From GWE2-40-63 sp050179685 (GTDB lineage Bacteria; Bacteroidota; Bacteroidia; Bacteroidales; SZUA-534): 64,000 bases of DNA. The notes below the pieces were generated by a model. That model was given only the letters and a program-made list of their open reading frames with translations. It searched no databases and had not been told where the DNA came from. Shown here one piece after another: positions 7,091 through 13,996 of the stretch. Every line of letters starts with the position of its first letter. The first letter of the stretch is position 1. A program made the position numbers and the translations under genes. The stretch lies in the NCBI GenBank assembly GCA_050179685.1, contig JBFXEW010000011.1, forward strand, positions 1 to 64,000, in the 5' to 3' direction.

Positions 7091-8419
7091 TTAATATACA
7101 ACGTAATACAATTGCAGTTGTAAAGACTCTGAAAAGCTTTGATCCTCTAAAATTACCTGCTTAAAAGATGTTGCGTTATCCTGATTTGATAAGGTAAAAA
7201 ACAAGGATTGATCCGGATTTAGTTGATTCACCTTGTTTAGTATGAAACTAATCATGTCGAAGGAATAATACGTGTTTTCGTTAAATTCATTATCAGCAGT
7301 AAGAGCACTCACGATTGGATTACTGGTAAAATTGGTTAATTGACCCCTTATTTGGTTTTTGGAATCCATCCAATAAACGTTGAGCTGAGGCAATTCGCTG
7401 GCCTTATCAAAGGTTCCTTTTCGGGGTTTTACAATCAAACGGGCATTCAGAAAGGATATGTCTGGATGAATTTCTTTCAGGTTGTCAATCAACGGGATGT
7501 CGATTCGGAAACCCAGTCCTCCTCCAGCCTGAACGGCCATAAGATTGTTTGAATTTTTTGAGTCAATAACATCCGTATTTTCAATACCATCAAGAATGGA
7601 TCCGCTATAATCAATTTTAAAATTAGTAAAAACCCTTCCAGCCTCAGAGGAAGAAAAAGAAAAATAAGTGTTGTCTTCCTGACCCCGAATACGATAATAA
7701 AGGCGCAGTTGAATGTTATTATTCAATGCGGTAGCATCAGTATTGTATCCAAAAAAGCTGGAAGACCATGATAAATCTTTTGTAACAGGAAGTAAGGCCA
7801 GGCCTGGAAATTGTTTTTTAAAGATGGTACCGTCTGTAATGGTATCGTTAACATTTACCAGCCAGGAAAACCATTTTAAACCAAGTTTGTCGGGAAGTCT
7901 AACAAATTCTTCACGTAATGCCTTGGGTCGATGTTTGAATGAATAGGTTGCCAGGGGGGTAGAATTTATTGAAAAAGTGTCGGTGTTATAAATGTATGTA
8001 TTATCATCTTTAGGTTCAATGGTTTCCATTACCTCATGAACCGCCAGTGTTTTTAATGGGATTGTGTCTCCCACATAATCTTCGGTTTGTTGTAAATAAA
8101 TAACCAGGCTGTCAAAAATGGCATTATCATCTAAGGATGGGATTGATGTCGATGGTATAAATTCTATATAGGTTTTTGCTTCCGATGTTCCAAGTAAAGG
8201 ATCATTATTGTAGCCAACCAAAACGGTATTATAACCTGAAACCACAAAACTATCGATGCGAACCGTAGAAACATTCACCGTAAGGGTATCAACAAAATGG
8301 ATTTTTGATTCTTCATTAACAAAGCGATCGCCAATCTTATATACCGCCTCGTCGTCGGCACACGACGAAAACAAAACGCCAACAAAAAGGAGTTTAATTA
8401 ATAAACCGTTCTTATACAT
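7091..8419 (-). CDS. DUF4270-family lipoprotein
   Basis: A 442-residue protein with a short lipoprotein signal (LLFVGVLFSSCADD; lipidated Cys near residue 20). The body shows DUF4270 features: DSFVVSGYNTVLVGYNNDPLLG near the N-terminus, IDIPLIDNL and a C-terminal beta-strand LQLQLYYVVY. DUF4270 proteins are Bacteroidota outer-membrane lipoproteins of unknown role. It is the first gene of an operon with the FadL-like barrel and is divergent from the Kelch lipoprotein gene. Its promoter region has a paired 9-base repeat upstream (see 8483-8512), which suggests LytTR-type activation. Confidence 0.75.
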   Translation of the reverse strand: MYKNGLLIKLLFVGVLFSSCADDEAVYKIGDRFVNEESKIHFVDTLTVNVSTVRIDSFVVSGYNTVLVGYNNDPLLGTSEAKTYIEFIPSTSIPSLDDNAIFDSLVIYLQQTEDYVGDTIPLKTLAVHEVMETIEPKDDNTYIYNTDTFSINSTPLATYSFKHRPKALREEFVRLPDKLGLKWFSWLVNVNDTITDGTIFKKQFPGLALLPVTKDLSWSSSFFGYNTDATALNNNIQLRLYYRIRGQEDNTYFSFSSSEAGRVFTNFKIDYSGSILDGIENTDVIDSKNSNNLMAVQAGGGLGFRIDIPLIDNLKEIHPDISFLNARLIVKPRKGTFDKASELPQLNVYWMDSKNQIRGQLTNFTSNPIVSALTADNEFNENTYYSFDMISFILNKVNQLNPDQSLFFTLSNQDNATSFKQVILEDQSFSESLQLQLYYVVY

Positions 8420-8446
8420 TTATAACGAATTAAATTAGTAGGACCG

Positions 8447-8454
8447 CTAAGTTA
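8447..8454 (-). promoter_or_regulatory. Candidate -7 box of the DUF4270 operon
   Basis: Minus-strand TAACTTAG fits TAnnTTTG at all but one position. It starts exactly 28 bases after the proximal 9-base repeat, the same distance as on the Kelch side. No -33 TTTG is present, as expected for an activator-dependent promoter. Confidence 0.5.
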
Positions 8455-8482
8455 GGTTGATCCATTTTATTGGTAAACTTAA

Positions 8483-8512
8483 ATCTACCAAAGGCAAATA
8501 TTTATCTACCAA
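8483..8512 (-). promoter_or_regulatory. Paired 9-base direct repeat, DUF4270 side (LytTR-type operator)
   Basis: ATCTACCAA occurs at 8483-8491 and again at 8504-8512, an exact 9-base direct repeat with 12 bases between and a 21-base period. Read toward the DUF4270 gene it is TTGGTAGAT-N12-TTGGTAGAT. LytTR domains are known to bind two 9-base repeats spaced 12-13 bases; a LytTR regulator is encoded at 10787-11515. The match is inference from spacing and context. Confidence 0.65.
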
Positions 8513-8576
8513 CAGCGATACCTTTCAAAAAAGCTCAAAGCCCGTATTTTTCAAATCAATTCGGCAAATATAATGT

Positions 8577-8606
8577 TTCGTAGATAAATTAAGGTTGTTA
8601 GTAGAT
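8577..8606 (+). promoter_or_regulatory. Paired 9-base direct repeat, Kelch side (LytTR-type operator)
   Basis: TTCGTAGAT at 8577-8585 and TTAGTAGAT at 8598-8606 repeat with the same 21-base period as the left pair, each one mismatch from TTGGTAGAT. This pair points toward the Kelch gene. It is therefore a mirror image of the left pair. Confidence 0.65.
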
Positions 8607-8634
8607 TCTTTTTTAGGTTAGTACTTAACAAATA

Positions 8635-8642
8635 TACATTTG
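8635..8642 (+). promoter_or_regulatory. -7 box of the Kelch lipoprotein gene
   Basis: TACATTTG matches TAnnTTTG and starts 28 bases after the right-hand repeat pair; 19 bases separate it from the ATG. No -33 TTTG is seen at the usual position. Confidence 0.55.
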
Positions 8643-8661
8643 AAGTCAAAAACAATTAAAT

Positions 8662-9654
8662 ATGATGAAAACAAAACTAACCGGGGCTATAGTTGCCCTG
8701 CTCTTTGCCGGCTTATTTGTGAGCTGTAATGACGACGATGAAGAAGACTTGGTTGGAAACTGGGTTGAGGAACCTGAATTTGATGGAAGACCCAGAGCAA
8801 ACGCAGCTTCATTTGTTATCGATGGAAAAGCTTACATGGTAGGCGGATACGATGGAATAGACTACTTTAATGATACCTGGGAGTATAATCCTGAAGACAA
8901 ACAATGGCGCCAGCAGGAAGATTTTCCCGGAATAGCACGGACATCTGCAGTTGGCTTTGCTGTTGGAGGAAAAGGATACATGGGAACAGGTTCCGATGGA
9001 GACCTTAAATTTAAAGATATGTGGGAGTTTAATCCTACAGGAACACCACAATGGGTTCAAAAAGCCGATTTTGAAGGAAAAGCCCGCTATGGTGCATTAG
9101 CTTTTTCGGTAGGTGATTATGGATTTCTGGGAACCGGTTATAGCGACGACGGTTCTGAAAAAGATATTTGGAAATACAATCCTGTAGACGATTCATGGAC
9201 TCAGGTTAGTAGCCTTGCCGGTTCAAAACGTTACGATGCGGTGGTTTTTGTAATTAACAACATTGCCTATATTGGAACAGGAATAAACAATGGAGCTTAC
9301 GAAGACGACTTTTTTAGTTATGATGCAACCAACGATACCTGGACCGTATTGGAAAAATTAGATGTAGAAGCTGATTATACTATTACCCGCTCAAATGCGG
9401 TTGCCTTTGAATTAAACGGAAAAGGATACATTGGCACTGGATATTTTAATGGAATACGCAGCGATTTTTGGGAATACGATCCCAATACCGATACCTGGAC
9501 AGAAGTTACTTCACTGGAAGGAGCTGCCCGTCAGGATGCCATAGCTTTTAGTCTCGGCGAGAAAGCTTATGTAGCTACAGGTCGTAATGGTACTTATTAT
9601 TTCGACGACATCTGGTATTTTGAACCCGGAGCAGTTTATGACGAAGAAGATTAA
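8662..9654 (+). CDS. Kelch-repeat lipoprotein, six-bladed propeller
   Basis: A 330-residue lipoprotein with lipobox LFVSCNDD (Cys about residue 22) followed by an acidic linker. Six Kelch-type repeats of about 47 residues then follow, each with an arginine-initiated strand (RANAASF, RTSAVGF, RYGALAF, RYDAVVF, RSNAVAF, RQDAIAF), a Gly-rich turn and W-x-Y/F-N/D-P. Six repeats fit one closed propeller. The C-terminus is acidic (DEED). It is probably an outer-membrane ligand-binding or scaffold protein; no catalytic residues of galactose oxidase are apparent. It is divergent from DUF4270 and followed by a terminator and then a LytS/LytTR pair. The start could be the second of two adjacent ATGs. 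Confidence 0.85.
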   Translation: MMKTKLTGAIVALLFAGLFVSCNDDDEEDLVGNWVEEPEFDGRPRANAASFVIDGKAYMVGGYDGIDYFNDTWEYNPEDKQWRQQEDFPGIARTSAVGFAVGGKGYMGTGSDGDLKFKDMWEFNPTGTPQWVQKADFEGKARYGALAFSVGDYGFLGTGYSDDGSEKDIWKYNPVDDSWTQVSSLAGSKRYDAVVFVINNIAYIGTGINNGAYEDDFFSYDATNDTWTVLEKLDVEADYTITRSNAVAFELNGKGYIGTGYFNGIRSDFWEYDPNTDTWTEVTSLEGAARQDAIAFSLGEKAYVATGRNGTYYFDDIWYFEPGAVYDEED

Positions 9655-9663
9655 AGAAATAAT

Positions 9664-9696
9664 AAAAGAAAGCAGGTTAAAAGCCTGCTTTCTTTT
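9664..9696 (+). terminator. Terminator after the Kelch gene
   Basis: AAAAGAAAGCAGG (9664-9676) pairs with CCTGCTTTCTTTT (9684-9696) around a 7-base loop, ending in T-rich sequence. The histidine kinase start follows 12 bases later, so kinase expression may come from read-through or a separate start. Confidence 0.85.
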
Positions 9697-9708
9697 AAGC
9701 CGTTTTAA

Positions 9709-10806
9709 ATGAAACCGAATTCAGGCAACAGACAGGTTACCTTATTATATCTTATTATCCATGTTTCGGCATGGATGATTTTATTTTTGTTGCCATTTGC
9801 CATTTTCGATGTGCGATTGAAAAGCTCTTTCAGCCTCTTTAATCTGTTGTTTGTCGGAAAAGCGCTTGTTGTTTTTTACCTGAATTATTATTTGTTGGTT
9901 CCCCGGTTTTTGCTTCAAAAAAAAGTATTCACCTATATTATATGGGTTGCTCTTATTGTAAGCGCACTGGCTTTTATCGATAGCCGCCAAAATGAAATCC
10001 GGCGTAAGCCCTATGAAACCACCATCAACACAACAATACCCGAACATCCGGCAACGGCCCCAAAAGCAGGACAGCCGGTAAATCCGCCACGCATGCTGGG
10101 AAATGTTCCTTTTATTTTAATGATAATAGGAGTAAGCACCAGCTTAAAATTGTCGCAAGCCTGGTTTCAGAATGAGCAAACCCAACAAGACATTAAAAAA
10201 GAGCACCTGGCTACGGAGTTGGCTTTCTTAAAATCGCAGATTAACCCGCACTTTTTGTTCAATTCATTGAATAGTATTTATTCATTGGCATTTAAAAAAT
10301 CTGATTTAGCGCCGGAAGCTATTTTGCGGCTTTCAAAAATTATGCGTTATGTGCTCGACGAATCGCCAAGTACTTGTGTTCCTTTGGAAAAAGAACTGGA
10401 CCATTTACAGGACTATGTAGAATTGCAGAAACTGCGGTTAACCGAAAAGACCAAACTTTCGTTTGTGGTCGACAATCAGGCTTCGAATCAAACCATTGAG
10501 CCGATGCTTTTGGTTCCCTTTATCGAAAATGCGTTTAAACATGGGGCCGATACCACCGTTCAATCGGTGATTACCATTAAAATTAACATAAGCGCGAACC
10601 AATTGGTTTTTCAATCGACCAACACCATTGCCCAGCGCAACCCGAATCAAACCGAACAAGACTCCGGCATTGGCCTTAAAAATGTTGCGCGCCGCTTGCA
10701 AATGTTGTACCCCGGGCATCACAAACTCGAGGTGGTGGAAGAAAAAAACCTGTATGCTGTTACTTTATTTTTAACTTTGAAGCAGCATGAAATGCATAAT
10801 AGTTGA
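9709..10806 (+). CDS. LytS-type sensor histidine kinase
   Basis: A 365-residue membrane kinase. Four hydrophobic segments are visible at about residues 12-33, 42-63, 72-91 and 132-147, with a Pro-rich hydrophilic loop (residues 93-130) between the last two. The His_kinase (PF06580) domain follows, with phosphoacceptor His181 in INPHFLFNSLN, then the ATPase region with FIENAFKHG and GIGLKNVARRL. The gene overlaps the response-regulator start by 20 bases, so the two are translated together. The stimulus is unknown. The neighbouring Kelch and DUF4270 genes carry LytTR-like repeat pairs and are likely targets. Confidence 0.9.
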   Translation: MKPNSGNRQVTLLYLIIHVSAWMILFLLPFAIFDVRLKSSFSLFNLLFVGKALVVFYLNYYLLVPRFLLQKKVFTYIIWVALIVSALAFIDSRQNEIRRKPYETTINTTIPEHPATAPKAGQPVNPPRMLGNVPFILMIIGVSTSLKLSQAWFQNEQTQQDIKKEHLATELAFLKSQINPHFLFNSLNSIYSLAFKKSDLAPEAILRLSKIMRYVLDESPSTCVPLEKELDHLQDYVELQKLRLTEKTKLSFVVDNQASNQTIEPMLLVPFIENAFKHGADTTVQSVITIKINISANQLVFQSTNTIAQRNPNQTEQDSGIGLKNVARRLQMLYPGHHKLEVVEEKNLYAVTLFLTLKQHEMHNS

Positions 10807-11515
10807 CGACGAGCCCCTGGCAGTAGATATTATTACGAGCTTTGTTGAAAAAGTTCCTCATCTGGAGTTATGTGCCAGTACCAACAATGCGCTCGAAGCC
10901 ATTGAGCTGATAGCCAAACACGATGCCGACCTGGTTTTTCTCGACATTCAAATGCCAAACCTTTCGGGAATTGAGTTGGTAAAAACCCTAAATAATCCGC
11001 CCTTAATTATTTTTACTACAGCGTATTCAAATTATGCCCTCGATGGTTTTGAGTTAAATGCGGTCGATTATTTATTAAAACCCATTCCTTTCGATCGTTT
11101 TATAAAAGCGGTTAATAAGGCCATGGATAGGTTTCGACTGCGCAACACTCCAACCAATCACGAAGAACAGAAAGTTGCACCGGAACCTGAGGCAGATTTT
11201 ATTTTGGTGAAAGCCGATTACAGTATGGTAAGGGTTGGGTTCGACCAAATTTTATTTATTGAAGGACTTAAAGATTACCTGAAAATAGTTTTAGCCAATG
11301 GAAAACCCATTTTAACATTAAACAGCCTGAAAAACTACGAAGAACGCTTACCGCAGTCCAAATTTATTCGGGTTCATCGTTCTTATATTGTGGCCATTAA
11401 CAAAATTGAATCGATACAAAAACACCGAATAATAATTGGAAAAGATCGCATCCCGATAGGAGACAACTTTAAAGAAGCCTTTTATCAGCGAATGGATAAA
11501 AACAATATTCTTTAA
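10787..11515 (+). CDS. LytTR-family response regulator
   Basis: A 242-residue regulator with an N-terminal receiver domain (MKCIIVDDEP; phosphoacceptor Asp53 in VFLDIQMP; TTAYSNYALDGF; KPI lysine) and a C-terminal LytTR DNA-binding domain from about residue 138 (FILVKADYSMVRV, ILFIEGLKDYLKI, FIRVHRSYIVAINKI). It is the cognate partner of the preceding LytS-type kinase, overlapping it by 20 bases. LytTR proteins bind pairs of 9-base repeats with 12-13 bases between; two such pairs sit at 8483-8512 and 8577-8606. Its 3' end overlaps the convergent PrsW gene by 4 bases. Confidence 0.93.
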   Translation: MKCIIVDDEPLAVDIITSFVEKVPHLELCASTNNALEAIELIAKHDADLVFLDIQMPNLSGIELVKTLNNPPLIIFTTAYSNYALDGFELNAVDYLLKPIPFDRFIKAVNKAMDRFRLRNTPTNHEEQKVAPEPEADFILVKADYSMVRVGFDQILFIEGLKDYLKIVLANGKPILTLNSLKNYEERLPQSKFIRVHRSYIVAINKIESIQKHRIIIGKDRIPIGDNFKEAFYQRMDKNNIL

Positions 11516-12201
11516 TCTTTTTTGTGGTGCTCGGGATTAAATGCTGAATTGGGAATCAACTGTTTCATTCGTCGCATACTCCGCCAAAGCAAATAGCAAA
11601 CAAAAGGCAGAAACAGTAAAATAAGGAATTGATTTTGGCTCATTAAAATAAAATCGTAAACCCCGTGAAACAGGAAGGGAACCAGAAAAGCCAAACCCAG
11701 GTACTTAACGCGTTTGCTGGGAATAAAACGAGCCAAACCAAAACGATAACCCATCATTACACCAAACATGGCATGAGCCGGAACCGCTGTAAAAGCACGC
11801 ATTAAGCCAACCTTCATGCCGGTTTCAGAACCAAACACATAGCCAACATTTTCAACCAACGCAAATCCCAGCGAAACAAATACGGCATAAACCACGCCGT
11901 CGAACATTTCGTTAAACCCCGGATTTTTCCAGATTAATACATAGACAGCAAAAAATTTAAACAGCTCTTCAATTAATGCGGCTACCATAAAAGCAGTCCA
12001 TGCGGCAGCACTCAGGCCGGTTAAATTTACTCCCAGCTGTTGCATGTGGTTTTCGAAATAAATAACCGGGAAAACAATTACTCCTCCGGCTACCAATCCT
12101 TCAAGTAAAAGCATCAGGGGTTCCCGCTCGTATCTGTCACGATAATAAACATAAGCTAAAATGATAAAAACCGGAACCGAAGCGACTATAAGTAAGTTCA
12201 T
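11512..12201 (-). CDS. PrsW-family intramembrane metalloprotease
   Basis: A 229-residue multi-pass membrane protein of the PrsW/CPBP-related group. Conserved motifs: EELFKFF (Glu-Glu-x-x-Lys), ENVGYVFG, PAHAMFGVMMG and FHGVYDF, with His and Glu residues thought to bind the metal. About seven to eight membrane helices are seen. I chose the ATG at 12201; a longer frame to 12243 would include the -7 box at 12218-12225 and carries a Cys-rich, unlikely N-terminus. PrsW cleaves anti-sigma factors in Bacillus; the substrate here is unknown. No sigma gene is adjacent, although an ECF/anti-sigma pair lies at 60.5-61.6 kb. Confidence 0.85.
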   Translation of the reverse strand: MNLLIVASVPVFIILAYVYYRDRYEREPLMLLLEGLVAGGVIVFPVIYFENHMQQLGVNLTGLSAAAWTAFMVAALIEELFKFFAVYVLIWKNPGFNEMFDGVVYAVFVSLGFALVENVGYVFGSETGMKVGLMRAFTAVPAHAMFGVMMGYRFGLARFIPSKRVKYLGLAFLVPFLFHGVYDFILMSQNQFLILLFLPFVCYLLWRSMRRMKQLIPNSAFNPEHHKKD

Positions 12202-12217
12202 GCATAGGGGTTTGCAA

Positions 12218-12225
12218 CAAAAATA
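12218..12225 (-). promoter_or_regulatory. Probable -7 box for the PrsW gene
   Basis: Minus-strand TATTTTTG lies 16 bases upstream of the ATG at 12201. Transcription from here would start past 12218 and excludes the longer frame to 12243. Confidence 0.45.
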
Positions 12226-12262
12226 AAAACATTTTTGAAGCAAGCCCTATTTACACAAACAT

Positions 12263-13645
12263 TTATGTGTTTTTTGGTTTATACCGAACACTTTTTTCGA
12301 TGGCGGAAATCATTAAACCGGCAATGTCTTTTTTAGTAGCGCCTTCAATCCCTTCCAAACCGGGCGACGAATTTATTTCCAGTAACAAAGGTCCTTTGTT
12401 GCTGCGGATAATGTCAACACCGGCAACCTTAAGATTCATGGTACGTGCAGCCTTTATGGCAATTTTACGCTCATCGGGAGTAATTTTTACAATTTTCGCC
12501 GTTCCGCCTTGATGAATATTTGCCCGGAATTCTCCGGGAGCAGCAGTACGTTGAATTGCTGCAACCACTTTTCCATCGATAACAAAACAGCGAATGTCTT
12601 TTCCGCCGGCTTCTTTTATAAATTCCTGAACCAGAATGTTTGCCCGCAAACTTTTAAAGGCGTTAATCACACTCTCGGCCGCCTTTCGCGTTTCAGTAAG
12701 CACAACGCCTTTACCCTGGGTTCCTTCAAGTAACTTAACAATTAAAGGAGCACCGCCTACCATCTTAATCAAATCGTTGGTGTCAAGCGGAGAGTTTGCA
12801 AATCCGGTTGTTGGGATATTTAAACCGCTGTTGATAAGCAATTGCATGGAATACAGTTTATCGCGCGACTGGCTAATCGCCGATGCAGAATTCAGACAAA
12901 AAACATTCATTGCCTCAAAATGGCGGGTTAGCGCACAGCCGTAAAATGTTGCCGATGGTCTGATGCGGGGAATTACCGCATCAAAACCTGAAAGAATTCT
13001 TCCTCCCCGGTAATGCATTTCAGGTTGTTCTCCATCCAGTTTAATGTAACAATGCTTAATACTTAAAAACTCCATTTCGTGCCCGCGCTCTTCGCCGGCT
13101 TCCATAATGCGGCGGTTGCTGTATAAATCGGGATCGCTGGCCAGCAACCCAATACGTAAGCCGGTAGGTTGTTTAATATGAGCGCTGTAAACCTGGTTTA
13201 AGAGATCGATGGAGCGATCGCCCAAAAGAAAACTGGATTCGGGATCAACCAGCATTTTTCCGCCCATAGCCTGCCGGCCCAGCAACATACGATATCCCAT
13301 GCTGTCGCGGTTGGTAAGGGTAAGTTCAATTTCCCAGGTGCTTTCGGCAATGGCTAAAGTCGATTTTATAACATAGCGCATTTCACTAATGCCGCTGGTG
13401 CTTTTTACACTCCGGCGGTCAACTACCGGGCTTTCGCAGTGAATCGTGGTTTTTCCATCGTTTTGTATGGGGTGCACATCGTAACTTACCCAGGGATCTC
13501 CGTTCTTTTTAAATGGAACAATATTTACCGCGTGCAAGGCAGATGTTTTTGCACCGGAATCGACCCGGGCTTTTATGGCCGGGATTTTTAACTGAGGCAA
13601 AGAACACCATTCTTCGCTTCCAATAATAATTTTATTTAACGACAC
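12263..13645 (-). CDS. rimK: Retropepsin-like protease / RimK ATP-grasp ligase fusion
   Basis: A 460-residue two-domain protein. Residues 1 to about 145 match the RimB-type retropepsin-like family once called ATP-dependent zinc protease (PF05618): IPAIKARVDSGAKTSALHA holds the catalytic-type Asp-Ser-Gly, and MLLGRQAM follows. Residues about 160-455 form an ATP-grasp RimK ligase (LLASDPDLYSNRR, IVKLLEGTQGKGVVL, VQEFI, LLLEINSSPGLEGIE). RimK adds glutamates to ribosomal protein S6, and in Pseudomonas separate RimB removes them; here both activities may reside in one chain, which is inference. It has its own promoter and lies divergent from dnaG. Confidence 0.87.
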   Translation of the reverse strand: MSLNKIIIGSEEWCSLPQLKIPAIKARVDSGAKTSALHAVNIVPFKKNGDPWVSYDVHPIQNDGKTTIHCESPVVDRRSVKSTSGISEMRYVIKSTLAIAESTWEIELTLTNRDSMGYRMLLGRQAMGGKMLVDPESSFLLGDRSIDLLNQVYSAHIKQPTGLRIGLLASDPDLYSNRRIMEAGEERGHEMEFLSIKHCYIKLDGEQPEMHYRGGRILSGFDAVIPRIRPSATFYGCALTRHFEAMNVFCLNSASAISQSRDKLYSMQLLINSGLNIPTTGFANSPLDTNDLIKMVGGAPLIVKLLEGTQGKGVVLTETRKAAESVINAFKSLRANILVQEFIKEAGGKDIRCFVIDGKVVAAIQRTAAPGEFRANIHQGGTAKIVKITPDERKIAIKAARTMNLKVAGVDIIRSNKGPLLLEINSSPGLEGIEGATKKDIAGLMISAIEKSVRYKPKNT

Positions 13646-13996
13646 GTTTTTGAATTATTCAATAAATACCTTGATACAGAAACCATTTGTTTTTTTTCGG
13701 ACGGCAAATGTACTTTTTTAATTTACGATACCAAGTCCGATTAGTTAAAATGCTGCTCTTTTACGCAAGTTAAGCCGTTTTTGTTCAGCTAATTTTATTT
13801 TTAACAAAGAAAAGCCCCGGAAAATATACGGTTCAGGGTATTGTGCTTTTTCTGTGCTTCTAAAGTTTACAAAATGAAAAATTAAACCACAGAAGTAAAC
13901 TGAGATAAATCTTTAAAAAAACAAGGAGAATTTGTACTTTCACCAAATATAAAAAAGTAGCGCTTAATTTCACAAAACACAATATAACAAACAGAT
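13646..13996. other. Divergent intergenic region, rimK fusion / dnaG
   Basis: A 351-base AT-rich gap. It contains the rimK-side promoter (13705-13735). On the dnaG side the nearest match to a -7 box is TACTTTCA at 13934-13941, one or two bases off consensus. I see no gene, tRNA or strong hairpin in the rest. Confidence 0.6.
13705..13735 (-). promoter_or_regulatory. Promoter of the RimB/RimK fusion gene
   Basis: On the minus strand CTTG (13735-13732), 19 bases, then TACATTTGC (from 13712). The -7 box is a full match and the -33 box matches three of four. The start codon is about 60 bases downstream. Confidence 0.55.
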
